64,000 nucleotides of DNA, from the NCBI GenBank assembly GCA_946122785.1, contig CAMGYJ010000010.1, positions 47,203,134-47,267,133 of the forward strand, read 5' to 3'. The position numbers were made by a program, and so were the translations under genes. The notes beneath the pieces are model-generated. The model did no database searches and was not told where the DNA came from. It saw only the letters and a list, made by a program, of their open reading frames with translations. This document shows, one piece after another, positions 22,686 through 34,002 of the stretch. Each line of letters begins with the position of its first letter. The stretch's first letter is position 1. This DNA comes from Linum tenue (taxonomy: Eukaryota > Streptophyta > Magnoliopsida > Malpighiales > Linaceae).

Positions 22686-23888
22686 TTGAATTACCATAAC
22701 TGCTGGGATTTTGATTTTTTTCCACTCCTTTTTTGTTGCTGTTTTTATTCTTTCCTTTTCTCTTCCTCTTTAAAACATTCTCTTCTCTTCTTTCTCTCAT
22801 TCTCCATGCGATTTCTTCTTCTTCTGCCTCCATCTCGATCCCACCTTCTCCGTCAATCCCGAGGCTTCTCCATTTCCTTCCCTTGTCAAACCCCGTCGTC
22901 CTGAATTCTCCGCGCAATCGCATTGCCCTTTCCGTTTGTTTCCCGGGGAAAATTTCAGAACCAGAACGGTAAACGGAGGGGTTTTCCGCTTTCGGCGGCT
23001 ACTCGGGGGAGCTAAAAAAAGCTACCTACTGCTGTGTTTCAGCTTCCAAATTCGCCGGAAAGGTGCGTCCTCTACGTCTTCAGTAACTTTCTCCTTCTCG
23101 GCGTTTTCTCTGGATGTTTGCGATCTCTGCTGGTGTTTCCGTTTCGCATCTCCGTGTTGTTGTTGAAATCGAGATGTGTAGTGTTCTCCCCGGCGGCTGG
23201 ATTTCGGATTCAGCTCCGTACTACTTCCTGTTTTTTTTTGCTACTGCTGTGCCGCCGCCGGCGAGTGATGGATCTGTTTCTTCTCAGCTGGGAAAATGCA
23301 CTCTGATCTCTCGCGATCGATTCTCTGAGCTTCAGCTGGCGATTCTGATGGCAGATCGATAAATCTTTCTGTTTGATTTGCTCGCGTCTTCCCTGGAGTA
23401 TTCAGTTCTCCCTGCTTGATTTGCTTGCGTTTTTTCTTCACTCCTAATCTGCTCCGTTTAAATTTGTTCAGATGAGGTATTTCGGTTTCCACTTGGGTTC
23501 GAGAGTTTCTTCTCTAAGCGTTTTCCGCTGGTAAAAAATTGATCTGTTAGGGTTTTATTTAATTTGCCGGAGTTCTCCGATGGCGATCCGGTTCAGGACT
23601 CTGTAGATTTGCGTCTTCGTGTGGAATTCTTTCTTTTTATGGACCCTTTTCATGATCAATCACTACTACTACTTAAAAAGAAGCCTTGATTGAATCTAAG
23701 ATTCAAATCCGAATGTCTTGGAATTCAGATGGTGACTTTGTCTTGTGAATGCAGATACTCTGCCTGCGGTATCTTTTCAAACACAACATTCGAGCTCGTA
23801 GTCTCATGAAGAGCGATCTGTTGTGACTGAGGAATTTCGTCGAGCATCCATAAAGGTTTTACGGGTGTTATAGAAGGAGTGAGAGAGG
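22686..23888 (+). other. Probable transcribed 5' leader of the URGT gene
   Basis: This stretch upstream of the URGT start codon is strongly CT-rich (long tttctctt runs at 22720-22870) and GC-richer than the DNA before it. It contains GT and AG splice-like sites but no conserved coding frame. A long leader with an intron is usual in this gene family. The transcription start and splice sites cannot be fixed from sequence alone. Confidence 0.4.
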
Positions 23889-25902
23889 ATGTCTTCGCCA
23901 AGCAAAGCTGATAAGAAGGCATCTCTCGATGCAGCTTCATGGATGTTCAATGTCGTCACTTCTGTTGGAATTATCATCGTCAATAAAGCTCTCATGGCTA
24001 CCTATGGCTTTAGCTTTGGTAAGTTTGCCGCTTCTGCTGCCGAAGTCCTTATTATGCTCTTGGCATGTCTTCAAAATTTCAGATGGACTTTGCTTCTTAT
24101 GTGATTGCCTAGAGAATTTGGTTTTTCTAAGTTGAGTGAAAAAGAACTGTGCTTTCTTTGCCGGGGGTTGTTTTTCTTGAACTCTGCAGCTGTCTCTTTC
24201 TGTGTTTCTCTGTTTATGATGGGTGTTATCACAGGGTCTGATGTTTTCTGTTCAATTTGGTATGGTTTGCAGCAACAACACTAACCGGTCTCCATTTTGC
24301 CACAACGACCTTGTTAACTCTTGTTCTAAGATGGTTGGGATACATCCAGCCCTCTCATTTACCATTAGGAGACCTATTGAAGTTTGTTTTCTTTGCAAAC
24401 TTCTCCATCGTTGGTATGAACGTGAGTCTAATGTGGAACTCGGTTGGATTTTATCAGGTGAGGTTTTGTTGAACTACTAAACTATGTGTTCTCTCTTCTT
24501 ATGTGGGTTTTTAGAAGCTAATAAGGTTCTCGGTTCATTTGGAACTTGTCAGATTGCAAAGCTAAGCATGATCCCAGTTTCATGTTTTCTGGAAGTTGTC
24601 TTGGATAAAGTACGATATTCAAGAGATACCAAGCTAAGCATCTTGGTAGTCCTTCTCGGTGTTGCTGTTTGCACTGTTACAGATGTAAGCGTTAATGCCA
24701 AGGGGTTCATAGCTGCCTTGATAGCAGTTTGGAGCACTGCACTGCAGCAATATGTAAGTAGCTGCTCGTACCCAAGATGGCTTATCTCAGACTTTGGCTG
24801 AACTACTGGCCGACTTTTGTTAGTCCAGGGTTGTTTTTGCTTGATGATCTAGAATTGTAACAGTCGTATTATTTCCTTTATCATGCAGTATGTACACTAT
24901 CTACAACGGAGGTACAATCTAGGTTCTTTCAACTTGTTGGGGCATACTGCTCCAGCTCAAGCTTCATCGCTGCTGCTAGTGGGGCCCTTTGTGGACTACT
25001 TTTTGACGAGTAAACGAGTTGACGCTTATCCATTCAGTTTCACATCTGTGGTGAGTTTTTCACGTTTCAGTTCCTGAATCAAGGACGTGCTTCCCTGTAA
25101 CCATTCTACTCTCTCTCCTGAAGCTACATTTGCATGTCAGTGTAGTCATATCATACCTTCATGACTTCTTCTAGATGTGCGCATTAAACCTGCACGAACA
25201 AATACCTTCCCTTCTAGAGAACCATCATTATCCATACTCTCTTTCCTGAAGCTACATAACATTTAGTCCTGACGAAACCAAGCAATAGATGGTCATTGTG
25301 CTTCACGCATACAGTTTCAGAGGTTCCTTTGGTATCCTGGGATTATTCTGTAATTCCAAGTATGCATGGTTCCTGACTACTCATCATTTGTTGTTGGCCC
25401 AATCTGATACAAAAGAAAAAAAACACGTATTTCAGCTCCCCATGTGTTTTCCTTTTCCAGAATACATTCTTACTTGCACATCCTAATGAGTTATGACCCG
25501 TCAAGTTTCTCATGTTCCAGGAGGGAATCTGATCTGTCTTCTTCTTTTTGTGTTATCCTGGTGCAGGCGTTCATAGTCCTGTCCTGCAGCATTGCCGTCG
25601 GTACGAACCTGAGCCAGTTCATCTGCATCGGCAGGTTCACCGCAGTGTCATTCCAAGTGCTGGGCCACATGAAGACCATCCTCGTCCTGATCCTGGGATT
25701 CATCTTCTTCGGGAAGGACGGCCTGAACCTCCATGTCATCTTCGGGATGATCATCGCCGTGGCTGGGATGGTCTGGTACGGCAACGCCTCTGCTAGGCCC
25801 GGAGGGAAAGAGCGCCGCAGTCTGTCCATGAACGGCGGCAGCAAGGCCGAGAAGCACGAAGATCCCGTGGAGGCCACCGAGGAAGCTGAAGAGAAGGTAT
25901 GA
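23889..25902 (+). CDS. UDP-rhamnose/UDP-galactose-type nucleotide-sugar transporter (URGT family)
   Basis: Five exons (23889-24018, 24273-24457, 24553-24753, 24889-25050 and 25567-25902) encode 337 residues, all joined by GT-AG introns. The protein is a polytopic Golgi antiporter of the triose-phosphate/nucleotide-sugar transporter superfamily; URGTs exchange UDP-Rha and UDP-Gal for UMP to feed pectin and arabinogalactan synthesis. Diagnostic blocks are [50 protein letters not shown] and [13 protein letters not shown], followed by an acidic, Lys-containing cytosolic tail. It is closest by eye to the clade with Arabidopsis At4g39390. Exact substrate cannot be read from sequence. Full length, no defects. 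Confidence 0.94.
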
Positions 25903-26418
25903 GAGGCGAGTGCTCTCTCTTCCATTCTCTGGTCTTATGGAGGGATCAACCAAACAGAAGGTTATCTTTTTTTTTTTGGGGAGGAGGAAACGGATATCTT
26001 TACTACCACAGGTCACACAAGCTTTTGCCGCATCTGTCTTTGAGTGATCGATTTTTTTTTTTTTTTTTGTTGCTATAGTAATTTATTTCTCTCTATTGTG
26101 GGGAGGAAAAAAGCTGTAATTTTTGTTCCACCCACTCGGAAATTATTACACACCAGTTTATGATTTCGGCATGTAATCTTTTGTCTCTCTGTTATTACTT
26201 TTTACACAAAGCTAATCGAAATTTTCAGTAGCATTCGTTTCTTCTATGGTTTCAACTTGTTATTTTTGACATGTTCTACTGCATGTTGTGCTCTCTTCAT
26301 TGACTATGGTACTTGATTCCAACCGATACGGGTAATCGGTAATATGAAACGATTCAAGGTATGGTAACAAATTCGCGTGATAATAAATGATGAAATTCTA
26401 ACAATAACGGGTCGATTA
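25903..26418. other. 3' flank of the URGT gene
   Basis: Probable 3' UTR with poly-T runs (about 25971 and 26051-26068) and polyadenylation-type AT-rich sequence. No gene seen. Confidence 0.5.
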
Positions 26419-26428
26419 GATGAGTTAG

Positions 26429-26627
26429 GGATGGGATTAGGTGCTAACCCCAGGGTTAGCACCGTGATAACTAGTAAAAATGCTATTAAAAACAATGAAA
26501 TCACTACGGATTATTATAAAATCAATACAACATCTAAGCTAAATCACTACTAATTCAAACTAGTAGTAGTTTTTCCCTTGGTTAGGACGGTGCTAACTAT
26601 TGTACAATTAGCACCGTAACTCCTCCC
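26429..26627. mobile_element. Short MITE with 10-bp target duplication
   Basis: A 199-bp element flanked by a perfect direct repeat gatgagttag (26419-26428 and 26628-26637). Its ends are imperfect inverted repeats of about 40 bp: GGATGGGATTAGGTGCTAAC at the left, and GGGAGGAGTTACGGTGCTAA read inward from the right. Each end contains two copies of a GGTGCTAA/TTAGCACC motif, so the ends also fold on themselves. A 9-10 bp duplication points to a Mutator-type origin. It lies in the spacer between the URGT and ATP synthase genes. Confidence 0.75.
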
Positions 26628-26985
26628 GATGAGTTAGCATTCTCGTGAGGATATGAATGAATTAACAAACACATAGATCATAATGAAACATCAAGTTAAC
26701 CATTAATGTTTTGGGGTTTAACAATGAAGATCTCATTTCTAGAAACTCAAGAGAACAATTTGATTCAGATCTGTATCATCTGGGGGTTGGTAGTGTTTAT
26801 AGAACCGAAAATTCAATTTCATAAAACAAAAGAATCACAAAACTCCAACACAATCGATCAAGAAACACACAACTACGTAAATAAATGAAAGAACATTTCA
26901 CATCATTATTTGCAAGTGAATAGCTCAAACGAAGACAAAACGTTTAATTCGATTGCTAGTTCAAATTCCTCCAAAGAACTCAGAG

Positions 26986-27381
26986 TCAATCTCCGCCGGT
27001 ACCCTCCCGAATCACTATAAACAAAAAAAACACAAGAAAACAAGTCAACAATAATATTTCACCACAAGAACACAACAAACACGACCAAATGTCTGCTTCC
27101 AAGAGATCAGAGTATTCTGGCACGTACCAAACCAATTCGTTATTCGATAAACAAGAATCCAAGAAGGAGAAGAGAGTAAAAAAAAAAAATTTACAAGGTT
27201 TCTCGGGCTTTCCGTCGATCCATTTGGAGATGGAGAAATGAACCTTCTCCCGATCCAGCGCTTCACTCCGGTGAGGCTCCTTGAGGCAATTCCTCACCAT
27301 GCTCGCGCACTTGTTCGAGTAGCTCACGTACGTCATCCCCGCCGCTCTCCAGAACGGCCCCGCTGCTCCGGCCGACGCCAT
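26986..27381 (-). CDS. Mitochondrial ATP synthase subunit epsilon
   Basis: Two exons (27381-27195 and 27014-26986) joined by a GT-AG intron give 71 residues, the family size. The block [19 protein letters not shown], then VRNCLKEP and [15 protein letters not shown], is typical of plant subunit epsilon, a small helical protein of the F1 central stalk that binds gamma and delta in the mitochondrial matrix. The C-terminus [11 protein letters not shown] comes from the 29-bp second exon; the Ile-Arg after KP fits the family. The gene faces the VDE-related gene across 334 bp containing site II elements, a promoter type known for plant oxidative-phosphorylation genes. It appears intact. Confidence 0.92.
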   Translation of the reverse strand: MASAGAAGPFWRAAGMTYVSYSNKCASMVRNCLKEPHRSEALDREKVHFSISKWIDGKPEKPCKFFFFTLFSFLDSCLSNNELVWYVPEYSDLLEADIWSCLLCSCGEILLLTCFLVFFLFIVIREGTGGD

Positions 27382-27715
27382 CTTTCGTTCACCTTTTTTT
27401 TTTCACTGTTACGTAATTTTTTTTTTACCTTTCCTCTGGTTCCTGTGGGGAAGATGAGATCTCTTCAAAAGAAAATCTAACAGCTTTGTTTTTAGCTGAA
27501 CGATTCCAGTAACAAACTTGCGATTTTACTGTTTTTACTATGCTGCCCTGAAGTGGTCTTGGGCCTCTAATCAATGGGTTGATCTCCTTGGCCCAAGCCC
27601 ATTCATCTCCGGAATTTCTGTTGGGCCCAATAAGAGGCTAAGGAGAGTTGGTTTTGTTGGCGGGGATTCTTCCAACGAACTCTGTTACTCTTTGCTATCC
27701 ATCTGTTCTATCAGG
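27382..27715. promoter_or_regulatory. Bidirectional promoter with site II (TGGGCC) elements
   Basis: A 334-bp spacer separates two divergent start codons. It contains ttgggcct (27559-27566), ggccca (27590-27595), agcccat (27597-27603) and the palindrome ttgggcccaa (27621-27630). Clusters of TGGGCC/GGCCCA are TCP-bound site II motifs common in promoters of plant mitochondrial genes. Both neighbours probably share them (inference). Confidence 0.65.
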
Positions 27716-29422
27716 ATGTCGTCTCCGGAAGCATCTCCGACGCACCTCCGCCGCCATTTCCCCTCTCCGTTTCTGCTCCGACGGAGCTCCTTCTCCGCCG
27801 TAGTGGGTTCCTGCCGGTTCCCGTCTGTCAGATTTCCCCATTGTCATCCATCCCAGCTTCTCCGGCTCGTTTCCTCCCCTCCATCTTTCCTTCACGCTAC
27901 AACGACCGATTTCCGCGGGAGACCGACCAAAATTCCCGCCATTCTCGAGCAGGAGGCTCAAGAGACGGTGGATCCGCCACCTGGGTCGCCGGTGAAAATC
28001 GTGGCCTTCGTAGGAGGGGGAAGCGTCAGCCCGCTCAAGTCCGCTACTTGGGAAGAAGTCATGCTGCACACTGTAAGAATCATTTTGGGGAATTTCTTGT
28101 GGTGGTTTTAAACTTCGGGGGTTTGCTTCAAATTTTGAAAATTTTGGGGTTTGGGTTTTGTGAAACAGGCGAAGAGATTGAAATGGGTCGACGAAGCTTA
28201 CGAAATGCTAGTTTTCACTGACGAGTTGGAGGAATCTGATTCTGGCCGCACCAAGATTCTAGAAACGGAATTGGAAAGTGCTGATATATTGCTTGTAGTT
28301 GCTGTAACAAATCAAGCATCGATAGATTGGATTCAGAACAAGGGCAAACTTGTACCCAACGTAATCTGTTTCGATTCCTCTTCGAAGCTGGTGAACAAGC
28401 TTGGTGGAACTGATGTACAGAAGGAATCGAAGGACGTTGTGGAGACTGTGGCCGAAGCATGGAGCAGGCATAACACGGATGATATAAGATTCTGTTTGTT
28501 GGTGGTCATCAATGCATACATACGGCCGGTTCCAATCCTCAAGAACTTGAGATCAAAAGGGTTTTCGACACTAACCTGCATGGTTAAGAATTGTGGATCT
28601 CAGATATTGGATTGCTTGTTTGATCCTAACTGCAGGAAAGCTCTGCAGTGCCTCAACCGTTGTAGCCCCGTGGATCAGGTTTGTAACTATCGGTGCATCG
28701 CCTCGTACGAGAGCCCCAAGCTCGAGGCATTCTCGCTTTGTGTGCTGCAGAAGCACAACTGTCTTGAATTAGATGCCAAGATCCCTGAAAAGCCTAGTGT
28801 TGACCCCATGGCCGCGTTTCGTGGGCAGGAGATGACTCATGAGATAGCCGAGGATCTCTTTGTGGGTTGGTTAGGGAAATTGGAGTGGAGTTGGAGAGTC
28901 GTCGCTGGTCAGAACCCAGCATATGATCAGTTCCCATGTCAGTATCAGTTGTTCTACAGAGGGAAGGCCAAAGGGTCATTCTGGTATGAACCAGTTTTCC
29001 AGGTGAAGACCTTGGAAGGAGGGGCCATGGTGTGGAGAAGGAGAAAGTATCGAGTCAAGAGAGACAAACTTCCTGGAACATTCAACTTCAGCGTGTTGGA
29101 CAATGGGGTTGTATCGAATGAGTTCTGGACGATTGTGGATGTATGTGATGAGCTGACCTGGGGGTTGTTTCATTACAAGGGTGCTGCTCGAGTTGCTGGT
29201 CAATCATATACTGGCGCAGTTCTCGTTAGTCCAGATGGACGGTTTCCGAGTGAGAAGGAGCGCAAGAGAGTAGCTTCTGCCTTGGAGAAATGTGGGATCA
29301 AAGAATGGGAGCTTTTTGAAGTGGATAACTGTTCATGCCATGATCCTCCACTAGGAATCCCAGATGGGTCAGCTTTGCATTCGGCGATTGATGTTAGAGA
29401 CCTGAAGTTGGCCTCTAATTAG
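27716..29422 (+). CDS. Violaxanthin de-epoxidase-related protein (VDR type)
   Basis: Two exons (27716-28072 and 28169-29422) give 536 residues. An Arg/Ser/Pro-rich N-terminus of about 70-90 residues looks like a plastid transit peptide. After the segment SPVKIVAFVGGGSVSPLKSA comes a Cys-rich region (about residues 255-310; NCGSQILDCLFDPNCRKALQ, then CLNRC), then a lipocalin-like domain (about 330-500) with WRVVAGQNPAYDQFPCQYQ and the conserved YKGAARVAGQSYTGAVL. True VDE converts violaxanthin to zeaxanthin in the thylakoid lumen. VDR homologues such as Arabidopsis At2g21860 share the fold but have no settled reaction. The frame is open upstream of 27716, but the ATG there follows the promoter and starts a normal transit peptide. 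Intact. Confidence 0.94.
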
Positions 29423-30420
29423 GTAAATGCCAAAGTTTGAAGCACTACTTTCTTTACTTCTTATATGCTCAACCTTAGACAGGTTCAAGTGAACTTAGCA
29501 GTTGCAGGCATGCAGAGAATGAGATGATCTGCACAACTTCTCTCTCTATCTCTCTTCTATGAGAAATCATGTGTCACATTAGTTAGAATATAAATACAAG
29601 AAAAACTAATACTTTGTATTCTAAACGTGTAGGATTGATGCACACTGTATAGTATCCGTCCTGTTCATTTATCCGGCATAGTTTTGAGATTGCTGAACGA
29701 TTGTTCTACCAATCCCTGTATTATGTGATTATAATAAGCACATTGTGTTATTAAACAAAAATATGACTTCCAATGAACAAATTCATGTAGTATGTTGCTT
29801 ATCTATTTTTAGTCTATCCGTTAAACATTCTGTCTAAATCTGCTATGATTAGCTTTATATGATCCAGATACCATGTATGTTGAAAGGTCTTGTTTAGTTC
29901 TTTTGCCCCTCGACCTCAAATTTCCTAGCATTTTTTACGACGCATTCGTTATTTGGTATCCGAATTAGTTAGGAGACCAGATTTTCAACACACATGACAC
30001 TTTAGTCATCAAGGACATACTAATTATAATAGTTGCCTCAAAGTTGAGCTATATTAACGGACTAGAAGCCATCAGGAGAAGGGTAAAAATGAAGCCAAAT
30101 GATCAAATGAGAGAGTTGAACAATCCAGACCAGAATGGCTACAAAAGACTGGAAGCTGAGCAGAAACCAAATCTCAATTTGATACCTTAAATAATCTCGG
30201 CCATTATTACAATATAAGCATAGGAACACGGATGTTATTATCATCACATATATATAACTTCAACTCAACCATGATTCAGTGGTCATCTATAGAAACTGTC
30301 TATATGCAGAATGCAAACCATGAGCACTCTTTTACCTGTAAAGAAGCAACAAAGCTTTTTGAACAAGCTTACAACACAAATTAGGTGACCCTCCCTCCTC
30401 TCTCTGGGCCTTCCATAATC
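29423..30420. other. Convergent 3' flanks of the VDE-related and cis-prenyltransferase genes
   Basis: AT-rich spacer between two genes that end toward each other. It should hold both 3' UTRs (aataaa-like and attataata stretches near 29580-29760). No further gene or clear transposon end was recognised. Confidence 0.5.
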
Positions 30421-31260
30421 TTATAACATCTTCTTCTTCTTTTCGAAGTAGGCATAACTACGTTGGAACTTCAGAATTCCCCACACCACATGCAACAGAC
30501 TAATCTCAGGCCACAACGCTGTGGGCGAATACAGCGTGCAATGAGTCGTCTGCCATAGCTGATAATTGCTCAACCTCTTCTCCCCAGAGCTCCTCAACAA
30601 GATATCAGGGTCAGGAGCTACTCCCATATACATGTGCTTCTCAATGTCCACCAACTGTATAGCCGAATGCTCATTCACCACCCTACCATCATCGCCCTCT
30701 TCGTCTTCAATCTCCTCCATCTTATCCTTACAACACTCCCTAACCGAATTCACAATCTCATCGCAAGATGTGTATGCTATGCAGATCAAGAGCACACACC
30801 TGGTGTTATGTGCAGTAGCCTCCATAACTTTCTCGGCTGCAATCCTCACTTGCTCGCTCAACAGCTTCAAGTTGCCGACAAAGTAAACCCTCACGCCATA
30901 CTGGTCTGCAATGCTGCCTTCCTCGAGAAGCCCCTCGGTCTTCTCCAGGATCAAGTCCATTATGGTCTTGACTTCCTCGGGGCGCCTCTTGAAGTTGTCG
31001 ATGCTGAAGGCATAGACGGAGATGTACTTCACTCCAACTTCGTAGCAGTATTTGAGCACCGAGACCAGAGCGAAGAACCCTGCCCTGTGACCAGCTCCTT
31101 CCCCCATGTCCATCTTCTTGGCATAACGGCGGTTGCCATCCATTATGAAGGAGAAATGGGTTGGGATTGGACCCATGCAGAGGACCTTGAAGAGGCAACT
31201 CCTCATGAAACCACTTAATCTGCCTAGCAACCCACTGGCCCTCTCATTAGCTTTATCCAT
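30421..31260 (-). CDS. cis-Prenyltransferase (dehydrodolichyl diphosphate synthase type)
   Basis: Intronless 279-residue enzyme. It adds isopentenyl diphosphates in cis to farnesyl diphosphate, making dolichol or other polyprenol precursors, usually at the endoplasmic reticulum. Visible motifs are FIMDGNRRYAKK (catalytic Asp41, Arg44/Arg45), the substrate-binding stretch ISVYAFSIDNFKR (residues 80-92), and LLRSSGEKRLSNYQLWQT (Arg223, Arg229, Ser231), then ALWPEIS. The usual RTSGE/RTGGE is RSSGE here, a mild change. There is no C-terminal RXG motif; the protein ends in a Lys-rich tail, as in eukaryotic CPTs that need a NgBR/CPTBP partner. A short hydrophobic segment (residues 17-30) may bind membrane. 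Full length for the family. Chain length of the product cannot be inferred. Confidence 0.94.
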   Translation of the reverse strand: MDKANERASGLLGRLSGFMRSCLFKVLCMGPIPTHFSFIMDGNRRYAKKMDMGEGAGHRAGFFALVSVLKYCYEVGVKYISVYAFSIDNFKRRPEEVKTIMDLILEKTEGLLEEGSIADQYGVRVYFVGNLKLLSEQVRIAAEKVMEATAHNTRCVLLICIAYTSCDEIVNSVRECCKDKMEEIEDEEGDDGRVVNEHSAIQLVDIEKHMYMGVAPDPDILLRSSGEKRLSNYQLWQTTHCTLYSPTALWPEISLLHVVWGILKFQRSYAYFEKKKKML

Positions 31261-32160
31261 TTCTTTTTTCCTCCCTTTCCGGATCAGGAGGCAGTTTTAA
31301 TGGTCGAAAAACCTACCCTGGTGATCACAAGAGTACAAATCTGAGTTATTGACTTGCTAGAATGAACAGGATGGTCAGGAACATAACCACAAAGCAAGAA
31401 TACAAATGAACAGCTAGAAAACCAGAAAAAAGACTGCAACTTTCTTTCGGATCAAACAACCCGAACTCAATCGAAATGCAAAAGCAAAAAGCTCAAGTCA
31501 AAACTTGATAAAGAGCAAGAATACAAATGAACAGCTAGAAAACCAGAAAAAAGACTGCAACTTTCTTTCGGATCAAACAACCCAAACTTCTTGGTAAAAA
31601 AAAAACAACCCAAACTCAATCGAAATGCAAAAGCAAAAAGCTCAAGTCAAAACTTGATAAAGAGCACAGGCTCGATAGAACAAAACCAAAAAAGAATTAA
31701 CAACCCAAATCCCCAAAAAAACTGGAGCAGAGAAACAAACAAGAGAAACTAGAGCAGATTCCCCATTGCAGCAGCAAAAGAAATGAGGGGGAATTGGATG
31801 AAAGAACCTGAAAGAGCTGACGAAACGGGAAGCAGATTCCGTCTGAAAGCGTGAGGCTGCGGCCTCCGCCTGTATAAAAAATGGCGAGGCAGTTCACAAT
31901 ATATGAACTTGCTTGTGAATACTGAGTAGCGAGTACTGTGTGGGGAAGAAGAAGAAGAAGAAGGCGACGTTACTGGCCGTCCTTTCTCTTCTGCGGGGGG
32001 AATTTGTTGGCCACAAAGAAACAAAAACAGGGCTTTGCGAATAACGTGACCCCCGCCAAAGCTTCGGAGTTACCTACCTCGCTACCTTACCTATTTGGTT
32101 CCACAAAGAGGGGGTTAGATTCTGTAGACAGTAGACGTACAAATTCAACAACAACAACGC
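31261..32160 (-). other. 5' leader and promoter region of the cis-prenyltransferase gene
   Basis: Non-coding region upstream of the ATG at 31260, probably containing a leader intron. It holds the tandem duplication at 31394-31667 and a short (GAA)n run at about 31948-31964. No conserved coding frame was seen. Confidence 0.45.
31394..31667. repeat. Tandem duplication, 121-bp unit
   Basis: The segment starting gcaagaatacaaatgaacag at 31394 is repeated almost perfectly at 31515. Both copies end in 'aaacttgataaagagca'. Copy 2 carries an extra roughly 28-bp insert (ttcttggtaaaaaaaaaac, then aacccaaac) inside it. The near identity shows a recent event. Confidence 0.9.
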
Positions 32161-33227
32161 TTGGATGAGATGCGAGATCGGACGGCCCATAAATGTCAAG
32201 ACAGATCCACTCATATCGTAACACAGAATCAGGTCGAAATTGATATCACTTTGCATTGCATTGCTCCAACCAATAAAACAATTACGCCTAAAGATGTATC
32301 AATTAACGATGTTGTCTTGGTCTCCTTGGACCTTACAAAGTGAACAACAACGCCAGGAGGCCCGCAACTAATCTACCACGGTCGGTGGCTGCTGATCCTT
32401 TGTCCGTCGGTCGAAATCTGAGTCGGGAACAGACAGTTCCCCCGCGTCATGTTGCTCTTGACCACCGTCTCGTCATGTATTGCTCTTGTTCACAGTGTAA
32501 GAATCCGACTCGATTGAACAATTTTACCTTCTTGAATCTATTGTCTTTCAACATATGTACCACGATGTTGGGGGACGCAATGCTGCCCTAGTCCACCCCA
32601 ACCCCAATCACAACAACATTGGGCGATGACAACAGTGACGTTTGTCGTTGAAATTAGTAACAATGTTTGTGGTTCTCCTTATCTCTCATTACAACACCAG
32701 CCCTATTCCTTGCCCTTCTAAACAAGCCGCATCAACATTTATCTTGAAATCGAACGTTTTCGCCACAAAAATAATTTATGATTCTCGTCGTGTCCAACAT
32801 CAATCATTGATGATAGCTTTTGACGTGTAGAATATCAATGATCAATCGTTTGTGGTCCTATATTTTGTACAAAAGTCCCATCATGTCAAATTAAGATATA
32901 CAACAAAAAACTATCTTGTACACATGTTACTTCCAATGATAGTACGTGGAAGGCTCCAAGTCCCTAAAGGCTAAAGGCAACAACTTTTGGCTTGTTTCCT
33001 AAACATAAAGGGCCACTTCACATTTGGGCAATGCTCGACAATTTTGAGTAATTATGGTGGCTATCAAAATGTACACTCTTCAGTATCTCTATTTCACTCT
33101 ATCTTTAAATTAATAGTAAAAATTAAATTAAGGTTAATTTTGAAAATGAAAAAAATTTCACACGTGATTACTCTCTATGTTATACTCAACCCTGCCGCAA
33201 CCCATCTTCCTAGCTGCCATCCCTCCG
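32161..33227. other. Intergenic, no gene recognised
   Basis: Short open frames on both strands lack any family signature. GC content and CG-rich words rise at about 32350-32480. I could not assign this to a repeat family. Confidence 0.4.
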
Positions 33228-33520
33228 CCCACCCCACAGCCTACCAATCCACATTATGCGAGTGCTGCAGAGATCAGACATTGGATCGACAGACCTTGGC
33301 AAGTTAGGATAGAGCGTGTTTATTGTGAGGCGAACTATGTAGCTGACTATCTTGCCTCTATGGGGGCACTCCCTTAGGGATACATACTTTTGATGTACCG
33401 AATTGTATGCTCTTGTATTGGCTATAGTTTGATCTGGTGGAGGCTCAAACGCCCTGTTTGATTTGATGCATAAAGATTCGGATGCCTTTTAAGCGTTTCA
33501 TTTTCTATAATAAAAAAAAA
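33228..33520 (+). pseudogene. LINE 3' end with RNase H C-terminal fragment and poly-A
   Basis: The translation reads AEIRHWIDRPWQVRIERVYC followed by EANYVADYLASMG and a stop, which is the C-terminal part of the RNase H domain of plant LINEs (W.V.I.RVYREANYVADYLA). About 135 bp of untranslated sequence follows, then a poly-A run (about 33510-33519), as expected for a 5'-truncated non-LTR retrotransposon. The same domain, in decayed form, lies at 18105-18390. The upstream limit is uncertain. Confidence 0.7.
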
Positions 33521-34002
33521 TTAAATCCTTCACAAATTAGACCAACCGATTAAAGAATGATACACAACTTGTACACTAGACAAACAGTAGACAATATCGA
33601 TTGATTTGGGGTAAATGACATATTTGGTCACTGAGATTACTAAATCGTGTCATATTTAGTTACTAGAAAAATTTAATATTAATTTTGGCCATGACACGAT
33701 TTGTTTTTTTTTTTTCCAACACGATTTGATTTGAGCCGCCCAAGTTCACAATCAGATTTGGGCCAAGATCCACCAATAGACGAAGAAAACCGGGCGGCCC
33801 ACTAACGCTTTCGGTCTGAACTATATCCACCCTATCGCTCTCCGTTCGCCAGAGAGAGATATCTACCAGTCGGCGCCGACCAGATTAGCCGGCGAAATCA
33901 CCGGTCATCCTTCCGCCGAGCTCATCACCTCCTCTCCTCTCACACTCGATTCTCCGGAGAGAAAACACTCTCCACTCGAGCATCGAAGCAGCTTTGAAAA
34001 CC
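33521..34002 (+). promoter_or_regulatory. Upstream region of the SAM carrier gene
   Basis: The last 170 bp before the ATG are GC-richer, with CT-rich stretches typical of a 5' UTR and a GCCC/GGCC cluster at 33760-33800 (ttgggcc, cggcccac) resembling site II motifs. Upstream of that is AT-rich sequence with a phrase of the dispersed 'aaatgacatatttggtcact' type. Confidence 0.45.

Noticed and set aside
27518..27715. Upstream in-frame extension of the VDE-related protein
   Set aside because: The open frame lacks an ATG at 27518 and overlaps the site II promoter motifs. The ATG at 27716 begins a normal transit peptide.
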